From Roseobacter insulae (lineage in GTDB: Bacteria; Pseudomonadota; Alphaproteobacteria; Rhodobacterales; Rhodobacteraceae): DNA of 64,000 bases. The notes below the pieces were generated by a model. That model saw only the letters and a program-made list of their open reading frames with translations. It made no database searches and was not told the DNA's origin. Position numbers and translations under genes: made by a program. Below, in pieces: positions 18,218-27,103 of this stretch (positions are counted from its first letter, which is position 1; every line of letters starts with the position of its first letter). The stretch covers positions 1-64,000 of the forward strand of contig NZ_JAHXDN010000004.1 of assembly GCF_019375555.1 (NCBI RefSeq), written 5' to 3'.

Positions 18218-18832
18218 CTAGCCCCCTTGTCCATCGAGAAAGCGTGCCATGGCCGCCAGTTCAGATCGGGCGATTTCATGACCGCCCTCGTGCCAATGGG
18301 TCGACACGGATGTGCCTTGCGCCGAAAAATACGCCTCCAATGCCCGGGTTTGTTGCGGCGGGCAGATCGGGTCATTCAGGCCCGCGGTCATCAGAACATC
18401 AACGCTCGCCAGATCCGGCGCCGGTTTTGGCGTCCAGGTGACAAGCGGGTGAAGTAAGATCACTTTTTGGAAGAGCTTCGGGTGGTGAAAGACGACAGAT
18501 GCCAATATATTCGCGCCGTTTGAATAGCCCAGGCCGATGACAGGGGTCTTTGGCCAGCGCGACACATGCGCCTGAATGAAATCGGCCATGGCCTGCGTCC
18601 GGTTTTCCAGGTCGGGCATATCGTAGACGCCCTCGCCGGTGCGCTTGAAAAACCGCGCGGCGCCGTTCTCCGACACATCCCCGCGCGGAGATATCACCCG
18701 CGCGCCGGCCACCAACTCCGACGCCAAATTGTGAAACTGCGTTTCGTTCCCGCCGGTCCCGTGGAAGGTGAAGATCACGGGCGCATCCGGGCGCCCGCCT
18801 GTTTCCCTGAACACGTAGTTTTGCTGCGACAT
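18218..18832 (-). CDS. alpha/beta hydrolase, MhqD-like carboxylesterase
   Basis: A 204-residue serine hydrolase of the phospholipase/carboxylesterase group. The oxyanion-hole segment is IFTFHGTGGNE, the nucleophile elbow GLGYSNGANI, the acid residue lies in TAGLNDPICP, and the His in EGGHEIA. It follows the VOC dioxygenase gene by 9 bases. This pairing (extradiol-type dioxygenase plus small esterase) matches the MhqO/MhqD quinone-detoxification module known from Bacillus, so it may hydrolyse ring-cleavage products of hydroquinones. The substrate itself is not shown by sequence. Confidence 0.83.
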   Translation of the reverse strand: MSQQNYVFRETGGRPDAPVIFTFHGTGGNETQFHNLASELVAGARVISPRGDVSENGAARFFKRTGEGVYDMPDLENRTQAMADFIQAHVSRWPKTPVIGLGYSNGANILASVVFHHPKLFQKVILLHPLVTWTPKPAPDLASVDVLMTAGLNDPICPPQQTRALEAYFSAQGTSVSTHWHEGGHEIARSELAAMARFLDGQGG

Positions 18833-18841
18833 CGGACTGCC

Positions 18842-19774
18842 CTACGCCGGGATTGGTTGCAGGTTCTTTTCGAGTGCCGCGCGCAGATGTTCGTGCTGGC
18901 TGGGAAGTTTCAGAGCCTGGCCGAGATGCGCGGTGTCCTCGTCGCGGTCAAACCCCGGTTCATTTGTCGCAATCTCGAACAACACGCCGCCGGGCGTCTG
19001 GAAATAGATCGCCCAAAAATAGTCCCGGTCAATCACCGGCGTGACGGCATATCCGGTATCCATCAAGGCCTTGCGGACGGCCAGTTGGGCCGCGCGATCA
19101 TCCACGGAAAACGCGATGTGATGGACAGAACCCGCGCCTTGCCCAGCTTGCCGCACAGTCGGAAGGATTTCCAGATCAATGGTGTTTGCACCCGTACCTT
19201 CGCCAATGGCAAATCGGGTAATGTTCCCGACGCTATCCAACTTCTGATAGCCCATGAACCCCAGCAATTCCGCCATCGCTCCATCGTCCTTCAACCGCAT
19301 GCCAGCAGAATGGAAGCCACGGATCGCGTGATCGTCAGAGACGCCGTTGCCGGTCCAGCCAGACCGGGGGTTGTCTGCCACCTCGGACAGGGCGAACGCT
19401 TCGCCATCCGGGTTTTTGAATGCCAGGCGTTTTTCGCCAAAGTGCTCTTGCAGTTCCAGACCCTGCACATCGAAACTCGCCAACCGGTCCTGCCAGAACC
19501 CCAGCGCCCCCGGCGGGACGGAAAAAACAGTCTCGCCCACTTCGCCGGTGCCCTTGCTGCCCCGGGCAATGTTGGGGAAGGGAAAATATGTCATGACGGA
19601 ACCCGGTGTGCCAACTTCGTCACCGTAGTACAGGTGATAGACGTCCGGCGCGTCGAAGTTGACCGTTTTCTTGACCCTTCGCAGGCCCAGAACGTTTGTG
19701 AAAAACGCGTTGTTTTCGGCTGCATCGGCAGCCAGTGACGTCATGTGGTGCAACCCTCTGATCTGGTTGAGCAT
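18842..19774 (-). CDS. VOC-family ring-cleaving dioxygenase, MhqO-like
   Basis: A 310-residue two-module vicinal-oxygen-chelate protein resembling hydroquinone-specific ring-cleaving dioxygenases. Metal ligands are recognisable: His in RGLHHMTSLA, His in SVHHIAFSVDD and Glu in GGVLFEIATNEPGF. The start is set at the ATG at 19774 because AGGAG lies 6 bases upstream. It forms an operon with the esterase at 18218 and is divergent from a LysR regulator at 19905. It probably cleaves hydroquinone or catechol-like compounds as detoxification. Confidence 0.84.
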   Translation of the reverse strand: MLNQIRGLHHMTSLAADAAENNAFFTNVLGLRRVKKTVNFDAPDVYHLYYGDEVGTPGSVMTYFPFPNIARGSKGTGEVGETVFSVPPGALGFWQDRLASFDVQGLELQEHFGEKRLAFKNPDGEAFALSEVADNPRSGWTGNGVSDDHAIRGFHSAGMRLKDDGAMAELLGFMGYQKLDSVGNITRFAIGEGTGANTIDLEILPTVRQAGQGAGSVHHIAFSVDDRAAQLAVRKALMDTGYAVTPVIDRDYFWAIYFQTPGGVLFEIATNEPGFDRDEDTAHLGQALKLPSQHEHLRAALEKNLQPIPA

Positions 19775-19904
19775 ATCTGTCTCCTGTCTCGAATACGGCG
19801 CGATGGCCGTGGTTATGGATGCTTGAAGAAGAAGGTAGGGCACCATCACAGTTGCGTTAATAGGTTTAATATGAAAGTTATTATTTTAAAAAATGGGATA
19901 ATAT

Positions 19905-20810
19905 ATGGCTGGCCATCTGGAACGGATAAAGACGTTTATTGCCGTGGCAAATGCGCAAAGCTTCTCTGCCGCAGCGCGCCTGCAAAACAACTCCTCCTCT
20001 GCGGTTACACGGCACATTGCCGAGCTGGAAGAAACGCTGGGCGTGCAGCTCTTCGTGCGCACCACGCGCAAGGTGTCACTGACCCAGGCGGGCGTTCAGT
20101 ATTTCGAAAAGGTTCACCCGCTCGTTTCGGGCATTGCCGCGGCGGACGACACCGCGCGGGCCTATCAGGAGGCATTGTCCGGCAGGCTCCAGATCAGTTG
20201 CCCGTTGTCATTCGGCACGCGCTTTCTGGTCGAACCCCTGACAGAATTCGCAAGCCTTCATCCCGGCATTGATCTGAAAATCAACCTCACGGACAGCTTT
20301 GTGGACATCATCAGGGATGATTACGACATGGCATTGCGCATTTCGGCGGCGCCCGCCGACAAATCCACCATCTGGCGTAAAATCAGGCCGGTTCCGCGAT
20401 GCCTCGTCGCAGCGCCCGGTTACCTTGAGACAGCCGCTGGGCTTGCCGCGCCGTCAGATTTGCAAAACCACAGATGCCTGGGATATTCCAATCAGTCAGA
20501 AGGGGGCGTCTGGCAACTGGCAGGCACCTCCGAAAACACCATGCGACCGGTACGCCTGCCAAGCGGGTTTGCCTGCAACAACGGCGATCTGATCGCTCAG
20601 ATGGCGATCGCGGGTCAGGGTATCGCCCTACTGCCCCGCTTCATTGTTCAAGATGCAATTGAAAAGAACCTGCTGACCGAGGTGTTGACTGACTGGCAGG
20701 CCCCCGAAATCTGGCTCACCGCCTTTTACCCGCCCTACCAGAAACTGCCGCTGGCAATTGATCAGTTCACCGAGGTTTTCGAACGCCACGCGGGCCGGTT
20801 TGCCTTGTAG
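19905..20810 (+). CDS. LysR-family transcriptional regulator
   Basis: A 301-residue LysR-type regulator. The winged HTH is at residues 5-65 (FIAVANAQSFSAAARLQNNS, then AVTRHIAELEETLGVQLF) and the periplasmic-binding-like effector domain at about 90-295. It lies divergent from the mhqO/mhqD-like pair with an AT-rich gap of about 130 bases (19775-19904) that should hold its operators. By position it controls that pair, perhaps in response to a quinone or phenolic inducer. The ribosome binding site before the ATG is weak. Confidence 0.9.
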   Translation: MAGHLERIKTFIAVANAQSFSAAARLQNNSSSAVTRHIAELEETLGVQLFVRTTRKVSLTQAGVQYFEKVHPLVSGIAAADDTARAYQEALSGRLQISCPLSFGTRFLVEPLTEFASLHPGIDLKINLTDSFVDIIRDDYDMALRISAAPADKSTIWRKIRPVPRCLVAAPGYLETAAGLAAPSDLQNHRCLGYSNQSEGGVWQLAGTSENTMRPVRLPSGFACNNGDLIAQMAIAGQGIALLPRFIVQDAIEKNLLTEVLTDWQAPEIWLTAFYPPYQKLPLAIDQFTEVFERHAGRFAL

Positions 20811-20952
20811 TCAAACGCTTTTACCAAGTGGCCCGGTTTGCCTAGTGGGTTGCAAAGCCCATGAAGAATGGAGACAGTTCACGCGGACCATCGCTGAAAC
20901 CGCAGGGCATACCCACACAGACGGGCTGGCGATCACCGGGAGGGAAAGCAAT

Positions 20953-22113
20953 ATGGATCGTTCCTTGGCCAGCGTCGCGGGGCTGGCGCTCAGGACAACG
21001 CGCATTGTCTCTGGGCTGTTTCTGCTTTTCTTCGTCACAAGCCATTTACTCAATCTCAGTCTGGGTGTCATTTCGATTGAAGCGATGGACGCGGCGCGTC
21101 CCTATCTGTCGACCATTTGGTCCCGGCAGCCGCTTGCCTCCTTGCTGCTGCTGTCCTTACTGGTCCATTTTCTGCTGGGGCTCTGGGCAATCTACCGGCG
21201 CCCGACACTGCGCACCAACGCGCAAGACGTTGTGCAGTTGCTGTCGGGCGTGGCTGTCATTCCGCTGCTGGCGGTACATGCCGTTGGCGTCGCGACGCTG
21301 AAGATCGACGGCATTCCCTTCGGCTATGCCCAGGCGATCAAATTCTTCTGGCTGGGCGCTCCGCAAATCGGCCTTTTGCAGGTCATCATGTTATCGGTTG
21401 TCTGGGTGCATGGTTGTGCAGGCCTGTTCACGTGGCTGCGGGCCAAGGAAGGCATGCGCAACGCCCTTGCTTGGATTTATCCGCTGGCCGTCGCCGTGCC
21501 GGTGATTGCCCTGATGGGATATGCTGAGGCAGGCCGCGGCGTGCTGATCGCAGCGCAAGCCCCGCCGGTGGAAACCCCGCAGTACGCCGCGCCGGCTGAA
21601 AAGCCCGCCGAGGCACCTTCAACCCCCGCCAAGGAGAGGATTCCATACGAGGTGGTAAAACAGATCACCAATCAGGTGATCTGGTGGTCCCTTGGTTTGG
21701 CGGCACTGACCTTTATGGCCCGGGCCATTCGGCTGGCGCTGCAAACATCGCAAAAGGTGATCCTGACACGGGGCAGCGCACCGCCGCTGCACACCACCTC
21801 TGGGCTCAGCCTGCTGGACAGCTTTCGCGCGCATCAGCACCCCCATGCCAGCCTGTGCGAAGGACGTGGGCGCTGCGGCACCTGTGCCGTGCGGATCACA
21901 TTGTCCGAGTTTCCGTTGCCCGCGCCCACCGCATTGGAGGCCAAGACGCTCCTGCGCATCGGTGCCGACGACACCGTCCGGCTGGCCTGTCAGCTGGTAC
22001 CCAGCGGCGGCGCGGTAACCGTGGAGCCGTTGCATCCCGCGGATTACTCGTTCAAAGACGATGACTTTGCCGAAGAACTCGCCGCCGTGGACGCCTCAGA
22101 GGTTCGGACATGA
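20953..22113 (+). CDS. membrane-anchored plant-type [2Fe-2S] ferredoxin-domain protein
   Basis: A 386-residue protein with an N-terminal bundle of about five hydrophobic helices (residues 10-215) carrying His residues in FVTSHLLNLSLG, LLVHFLLGLWAIYRR, VHAVGVATL and WVHGCAGLF. This resembles the haem-b membrane anchors of succinate dehydrogenase/fumarate reductase. A Pro/Ala-rich linker, another helix and a C-terminal ferredoxin domain follow, with ligands CEGRGRCGTC and a fourth Cys in RLACQL. From memory, the same architecture precedes class III adenylate cyclase domains in alphaproteobacteria, but no cyclase domain exists here. The start is the ATG at 20953 (GGAGG upstream); the frame extends further upstream without a site. 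ATGA overlap with the MscS gene. Confidence 0.8.
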   Translation: MDRSLASVAGLALRTTRIVSGLFLLFFVTSHLLNLSLGVISIEAMDAARPYLSTIWSRQPLASLLLLSLLVHFLLGLWAIYRRPTLRTNAQDVVQLLSGVAVIPLLAVHAVGVATLKIDGIPFGYAQAIKFFWLGAPQIGLLQVIMLSVVWVHGCAGLFTWLRAKEGMRNALAWIYPLAVAVPVIALMGYAEAGRGVLIAAQAPPVETPQYAAPAEKPAEAPSTPAKERIPYEVVKQITNQVIWWSLGLAALTFMARAIRLALQTSQKVILTRGSAPPLHTTSGLSLLDSFRAHQHPHASLCEGRGRCGTCAVRITLSEFPLPAPTALEAKTLLRIGADDTVRLACQLVPSGGAVTVEPLHPADYSFKDDDFAEELAAVDASEVRT

Positions 22114-24371
22114 CACCGTTCGGGCGCATCTTGCACCGGGTTCTGATCGTGATCCTGTTGCTTCTGCCGGTGAAGGCCTCCGCACAGGAAACTCTCGCAG
22201 TTCCGCAACCGTCGCCCAATGATCTGCATGAATTCACCAGACTACTGGCGGATGAGCGTATTCAGAACTGGATACAGGATCAGGCCGATGGTGCAGAGGC
22301 CGCCGCCCCGGTCGCGCAGAAATCCATCCGCGAACAGTTTCAATCCGCGACAGAGCAGGTGGGCGCGCGTGTCGGTGCCCTGGGTGCGGCCTGGGCCAGT
22401 TTTGGTGCCGCGCCCGCGGTGATCTCGGAAAAATGGCAGGCCCAGATGACGCCTGACCGGCGCGTTCGCAGTCTGACATTTGCCCTTATTTTCCTCTTTT
22501 TCGGCGCCGGACTCGAATGGCTGATACGTCAATACACCAATCCTGTTCTGCGCCGGATCGAAGTGCAGACGTTCAAGAGTCCCAAGAAACGCGCCCTCGC
22601 CGCCCTGTCGCGCTCCGCATTGGCCTTCACCGGCGTGCTCACCTTTGCGGTTGGCAGCATTGGCGCTTTTTCGGCGGTCAGTTGGCCACCGCTGCTCTAC
22701 ACACTGATCCTGTCGACCCTTCTGGGCATTGTTTCGGTCCGCGCCATACACACGCTCGTGAGGCTCTTTCTGGCACCCCGCATTGCCGAACTGCGGCTGA
22801 TCCCGATCACAACGCCGATGGCACGCGTTCTGGGAAACACCCTGACCTTTTTCTTTGCGATGCTTGTCTTTGCGGTGTCCCTCATCGACGTCTTCGGGCA
22901 GCTCACCAACGTTGACGCGACAGGTGCGCTCGCGCCTGAAACCCTTGCTGTCTCGGTTCTCTTCGCGACGATCCTGCTGATTGTCAGCCTGATCTGCATC
23001 GTCTTCTGTTTCGCCCAGGCCAAACATCATACCAGCAGCCTGTCCTACCCGTCGCTGTCGCGGTGGCGGGCATATATGTGTGTGCTCAGCACCCTGATCT
23101 TTGTCACATGGCTGTTTGACGTACGCCCGCTGATGTGGACGATCATGACAATCGGCCTTGCCATTCCAAGCGTGAAGCTGCTGCGCGGCTGGACCGACCT
23201 TACCTTTGATCAGGCCATTGCAGATTTCAGGGCGAAGGCAGAAAAAACCGCCGCTCTCGCGGCACCGACCGGGCCCGACGAGGCGCCCGACACACCGGAT
23301 GAACCCGCGGAACCCGAGCCCATTGTCGATCCCTACGAGACATACCGTCCGATTGTGCAACGACTGATCCGTTTCGGCGTCTTCGTCGTTGTGGGGCTGA
23401 TCCTGGCGCTTATCTGGCATGCGGGTATCTTCGAGAACACCGATACCCCGACCGTGACGCAACGGCTCTTCTCGGTTCTGATCGACAGTGCCGCGGCGGT
23501 GCTGATCGCCGATCTGGTATGGACGTGGGGCAAAACTTCGATCGATCGCCGTCTGGCGGCCTACAAACCGCCGGAAGATGGGCAGGCACCGGGTCCGGAA
23601 GCCCGCATGGCGACCCTGCTGCCGTTGCTGCGCGTCGTCCTGATGGTGACCCTGTTGAGCATGGTGCTGATGTCGGTTCTGTCCTCCATGGGGGTCAACA
23701 TCGCGCCAATCCTCGCAGGCGCGAGCGTGATGGGTATCGCCATCGGTTTCGGCGCGCAGTCACTGGTCAAGGACGTTGTCTCGGGCATATTCTTTCTGGT
23801 GGATGACGCGTTCCGCGTCGGCGAATATGTGGAAATCGACCAGTTGCGCGGCACGGTCGAGAAAATCTCGATCCGGTCCTTGCAAATCCGCCATCATCGC
23901 GGCGCGGTTCACACCTTGCCGTTTGGTGAGTTGAAATCCATGACCAATTACTCGCGCGACTGGGTGATCATGAAGCTGGAATTCCGGGTGCCCTTCGATA
24001 CGGATCTCCAACTGGTCAAAAAGCTCGTCAAGAAAGTCGGCGCCGAACTCAAAGCCAACGAGCACTACGGGGATGCCATCCTCGATACGCTGAAATCGCA
24101 AGGCGTGCGCCGCATGGAAGAATTCAACATGGTTGTGGGCGTCAAGTTCATGACCCGGCCCGGCGAGCAGTGGCTGGTGCGGCGCGATGCCTATCAGAAA
24201 GTACGTGATGCCTTCGAGGCAAATGGCATCCGGATGGCCGAGCGCAATGTCAAAGTCGAGCTGTCCGGCGATGAAAACCTGACAGAGGACGAGCGCAAAG
24301 CCGTCACCGCCGCTGCTCAGGAAGCCGTCACGCAGCCGCTGAAGCCCGGTGTCGTGCCTGACGAACCCTGA
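22110..24371 (+). CDS. MscS-family mechanosensitive channel, large form
   Basis: A 753-residue MscS-type channel with a signal peptide (cleavage after KASA), a periplasmic segment, many membrane helices (about 110-480) and the canonical MscS core near residues 525-690. The pore helix and following motif read GIAIGFGAQSLVKDVVSGIF. The beta domain contains YVEIDQLRGTVEKISIRSLQIR and the C-terminal cage is present. The product releases solutes on hypo-osmotic shock. It is translationally coupled to the membrane ferredoxin gene (ATGA), an unusual partner that hints at redox control or at use of one promoter only. Confidence 0.9.
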   Translation: MTPFGRILHRVLIVILLLLPVKASAQETLAVPQPSPNDLHEFTRLLADERIQNWIQDQADGAEAAAPVAQKSIREQFQSATEQVGARVGALGAAWASFGAAPAVISEKWQAQMTPDRRVRSLTFALIFLFFGAGLEWLIRQYTNPVLRRIEVQTFKSPKKRALAALSRSALAFTGVLTFAVGSIGAFSAVSWPPLLYTLILSTLLGIVSVRAIHTLVRLFLAPRIAELRLIPITTPMARVLGNTLTFFFAMLVFAVSLIDVFGQLTNVDATGALAPETLAVSVLFATILLIVSLICIVFCFAQAKHHTSSLSYPSLSRWRAYMCVLSTLIFVTWLFDVRPLMWTIMTIGLAIPSVKLLRGWTDLTFDQAIADFRAKAEKTAALAAPTGPDEAPDTPDEPAEPEPIVDPYETYRPIVQRLIRFGVFVVVGLILALIWHAGIFENTDTPTVTQRLFSVLIDSAAAVLIADLVWTWGKTSIDRRLAAYKPPEDGQAPGPEARMATLLPLLRVVLMVTLLSMVLMSVLSSMGVNIAPILAGASVMGIAIGFGAQSLVKDVVSGIFFLVDDAFRVGEYVEIDQLRGTVEKISIRSLQIRHHRGAVHTLPFGELKSMTNYSRDWVIMKLEFRVPFDTDLQLVKKLVKKVGAELKANEHYGDAILDTLKSQGVRRMEEFNMVVGVKFMTRPGEQWLVRRDAYQKVRDAFEANGIRMAERNVKVELSGDENLTEDERKAVTAAAQEAVTQPLKPGVVPDEP

Positions 24372-24523
24372 ACCTTTGGGCTGTGCCCGCGTGCTGCGAA
24401 ATGCCCTGACCCATTCGCGGGATGCCGGGGTAAATGACCCTGTGCCAAGTCGCCTCGCATCGGTGGCCAGAGCGGCCCCACATCAGAACGACCGGACGGC
24501 GCAGCGGAGTCCCGCCTTTGCGA

Positions 24524-25297
24524 TTACGTGGCAGATTTGTGTTGCTTCATCCAGCCCAGTGTCGCTTCCGTGGCGCCTGTCGGTTTGTACTCAGCACCAA
24601 GGGGGTGGCTGTAACCCAGCGTTTCGATAACCCCGAAAACATAGGCGTAGGATATCTCGCCGTCATCAGGTGGGCCACGGTCCGGCACGCTGGCGAACTG
24701 TATATGGCCGATGTGCGGCAACAAGTCTTTCAGCCGGTGGCTCAGATCTCCCTCCATCAGCTGGACATGATAGCAGTCAAACATCAGCTTGAGATTACGG
24801 CGGCCAACCTCTTCGATGATCGCAAGGGCCTGTGTCGTGGTCGCCAGAAAGTAGCCCGGCGCATCATAGCGGTTGAGCGGCTCGATCAGGATCGTGATGC
24901 CCAGCGGCGCGGCCCTGTCACACGCATATTTCAACGCCGCCACAAAGCAGTGATGCGCGGAAGCACCCGCGGCAAACCCCGCCATGACGTGGACATTGGC
25001 GGCCTCTACATGGGCAGCGTAAGACAGCGCCTCGTCGATTGCGGCGCGCGCCTGTTCTTCGCGCCCCACAAGCGCGCACAGACCGTTTTCACCCGCGGCC
25101 ACGTCACCACGCCGGGTGTTCAGGCCCAGCATCCGCAGGCCCGTGTCTGTCAGGGCGGCGTGCACATCCTCGGCGGACGTGTCAAAGGGCCAATGGCATT
25201 CCACCGCGTCAAAGCCTGCATCCTTTGCCGCCCGGATCGCGTCCGGCAGGGTCAGATCGGCCCAGAGGAAGCCAAGATTGGCCGAAAATCGGGTCAT
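24524..25297 (-). CDS. otnI: hydroxypyruvate-isomerase-like TIM barrel, 2-oxo-tetronate isomerase (OtnI-like)
   Basis: A 257-residue xylose-isomerase-like TIM barrel of the Hyi/OtnI family. Visible are the N-terminal SANLGFLWADLTLPDAI, the Glu of ILIEPLNRYD, the Asp/His of KLMFDCYHVQLMEGD and GHIQFAS. The start is the ATG at 25297, overlapping the aldolase stop as ATGA and preceded by GGAG; a GTG nine bases upstream is also possible. Adjacent to a class II aldolase of OtnC type it would isomerise 2-oxo-tetronate in four-carbon acid sugar catabolism. The kinase OtnK is not in the neighbourhood. Confidence 0.82.
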   Translation of the reverse strand: MTRFSANLGFLWADLTLPDAIRAAKDAGFDAVECHWPFDTSAEDVHAALTDTGLRMLGLNTRRGDVAAGENGLCALVGREEQARAAIDEALSYAAHVEAANVHVMAGFAAGASAHHCFVAALKYACDRAAPLGITILIEPLNRYDAPGYFLATTTQALAIIEEVGRRNLKLMFDCYHVQLMEGDLSHRLKDLLPHIGHIQFASVPDRGPPDDGEISYAYVFGVIETLGYSHPLGAEYKPTGATEATLGWMKQHKSAT

Positions 25298-25944
25298 GTG
25301 TCCCACTCCACGTCAAATGTTTTGACCACGGCGGCAATCTGGTCAGACTTCAGCATGCGGGCATCGTATCCCCGCATCATCAGCGCCAGCCGCGCCGTGG
25401 CTTCGAGCTCTTCAATGGCGTTGCAGGCGGCTTCGAGATCCTTGCCCGCGACGACCGGGCCATGGTTGGCGAGCATGACCGCGCTGCGCTTACCTGCCAA
25501 TCCGCGCACTGCCTCCCCCATGGCCGGATCGCCGGGCACGTAGAACGGCAGTAACTTCACCTTGCCCAGCTTCATAATCGCGTAAGGGGTGAGCGGCGGC
25601 AGGAAGTTGTCCGGATCGACCCCGGGCACCATCGACCAAGCGACAGAGTGGCAGGAATGCAGATGCACAACGGCACCGGCAGAGCTGCGCGTGTCGTAAA
25701 ACGCGCGGTGCAGCGGCATCTCCTTCGTGGGTGCGTCCCCCGCAACATGTGCGCCGGATGCATCGAAATAGCTAAGTCTTGCCGGGTCCAGCCGCCCGAA
25801 ACTGGTGCCGGTTGGCGAGACGAGCACACCGCCGTCCGCCGTCCGGGCGGAGATGTTTCCGGTGCTGCCGCCGGTCAGCCCCCTGTCAAACAGCGACTTG
25901 GCCAGCAGGCACATCTGTTCGCGCAAAGTACTATCGGCGGTCAT
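25294..25944 (-). CDS. otnC: class II aldolase family protein, 3-oxo-tetronate 4-phosphate decarboxylase (OtnC-like)
   Basis: A 216-residue class II aldolase/adducin-fold enzyme. The family signature GGSTGNISAR, the catalytic Glu in TKEMPLHRAFYD, the metal His pair in VVHLHSCHS and the third His in LANHGPVVAG are all visible. Together with the isomerase gene it matches OtnC, which decarboxylates 3-oxo-tetronate 4-phosphate to dihydroxyacetone phosphate. In known otn operons the kinase otnK sits next to it; here the upstream 339 bases contain no kinase, so the phosphorylated substrate must come from elsewhere or the role has changed. Confidence 0.83.
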   Translation of the reverse strand: MTADSTLREQMCLLAKSLFDRGLTGGSTGNISARTADGGVLVSPTGTSFGRLDPARLSYFDASGAHVAGDAPTKEMPLHRAFYDTRSSAGAVVHLHSCHSVAWSMVPGVDPDNFLPPLTPYAIMKLGKVKLLPFYVPGDPAMGEAVRGLAGKRSAVMLANHGPVVAGKDLEAACNAIEELEATARLALMMRGYDARMLKSDQIAAVVKTFDVEWDT

Positions 25945-26283
25945 GCAGGCGCCAGCTTGACCAGCGCCGGAACACGGAAACTATTCTGCGCGGCGGCGGT
26001 CTTCACGGCGCCAAATCCGATGGACCCCAAACCGAATATGGCACCCCTTCGCCCCATAGGCTCTTTTCCCCGCTGCGGGGCGTCCACGCTGCCGGACGCC
26101 CGATGCTTCACCCTTTGCGTCACTATGTGGCATAACGCGCGAACATTAAATGGCCTTTGACGCCGCCGGGCCGCCCGGCGCATGCTGCCATGGAGCACGT
26201 GACTGACGGTCGCGCGAAGACGCGGACCGCCTGACGCACGACAGCGCACAGATTGCGCGGGCTGGCCGCAGGAAGGGAAGCAG
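25945..26283. other. divergent intergenic region with paired hairpins
   Basis: 339 bases between otnC (minus) and the aspartate dehydrogenase gene (plus). Two adjacent inverted repeats are visible: CCCCG/CGGGG (26068-26080) and GGCGTCC/GGACGCC (26079-26100). They could be leader structures of the minus-strand transcript or operators. A minus-strand frame ending at the otnC start overlaps as ATGA but resembles no family I know. I call no gene here. Confidence 0.4.
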
Positions 26284-27093
26284 ATGCATCTGGCCATCAT
26301 CGGATACGGCAACATCGCACAATCTGTTCTTCGCTGGCTGGCGGCCCGTCCCGTAGATCAGCTATCGGTTCTGACACGCCCTGCCGCCCGAAAACGCGTT
26401 CAGCAAGACAAGCTGCTTTCCGCGGCGGCACATCATGTCTTTGTAACCGATAGTATGGACGAGATGCTCGCAGGCCATCCTGATCTTGTCGTCGAATGCG
26501 CCGGGCATCAGGCAGTGATTGAATACGCCCCGAAAGCACTGAAAGCCGGTGTCGATCTGGTGCTTGTGTCCATAGGCGCCATGGCCGATGAAAGACTGTC
26601 GCAGGCCCTGAAGGAAGCTGCGATTGCAGGTGGTGGCAAACTGATCCTGCCCGCCGGTGCGATTGGAGGGATCGATCTTCTGGCCGCCCTGTCGCTTGCG
26701 GGGGAGGTTGCCGTGAAATACCGGGGAACGAAACCACCGGCCGCGTGGCGCGGCACGCCCGCCGAGCGGGCAACTGACCTGGACAACCTGTCCGACATGC
26801 AGGTGATTTTTGACGGAACCGCGCGCCAGGCGGCGACCGAGTATCCCAGGAATGCAAATGTCGCGGCGACGCTGGCGCTTGCGGGTGCCGGATTTGACGC
26901 CACCCGGGTTGAGTTGATCGCCGATCCTGCAGCCCGGGGCAACCGCCACGCCTATGACGTCGCCTGCGCGGCGGGAAGGTTTACGGTTCAGATCGACAAT
27001 GCGGCGTCACCCGAAAATGCCAGGACCTCTGTCGCCACGATCTATAGCGTCGCGCGCGAGATTAACCGCAAACGTGATCCGGTGATCATTTGA
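26284..27093 (+). CDS. nadX: L-aspartate dehydrogenase
   Basis: A 269-residue NAD(P)-dependent oxidoreductase of the aspartate dehydrogenase family. An N-terminal Rossmann motif (LAIIGYGNIAQSVL) and the family-specific C-terminal domain are present (LILPAGAIGGIDLLAAL, KYRGTKPPAAWRGTP, ARQAATEYPRNANVAATLALA). The last stretch includes the conserved NANVA segment. It converts aspartate and NAD(P)+ to iminoaspartate/oxaloacetate and ammonia; in some bacteria it feeds NAD synthesis. No nadA or nadC is adjacent, so a catabolic role is equally possible. Confidence 0.87.
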   Translation: MHLAIIGYGNIAQSVLRWLAARPVDQLSVLTRPAARKRVQQDKLLSAAAHHVFVTDSMDEMLAGHPDLVVECAGHQAVIEYAPKALKAGVDLVLVSIGAMADERLSQALKEAAIAGGGKLILPAGAIGGIDLLAALSLAGEVAVKYRGTKPPAAWRGTPAERATDLDNLSDMQVIFDGTARQAATEYPRNANVAATLALAGAGFDATRVELIADPAARGNRHAYDVACAAGRFTVQIDNAASPENARTSVATIYSVAREINRKRDPVII

Positions 27094-27103
27094 AGAACCA
27101 CTC

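Noticed and set aside
22242-23462. Long minus-strand open frame (406 codons) inside the MscS gene
   Set aside because: Antisense shadow of a clear coding gene; composition is Arg/Gln/Asp-rich without any fold signature, typical of high-GC antisense frames.
25941-26315. Minus-strand frame overlapping the otnC start as ATGA, considered as a remnant of otnK
   Set aside because: Its sequence shows no DUF1537 kinase features and it extends into the divergent aspartate dehydrogenase gene.
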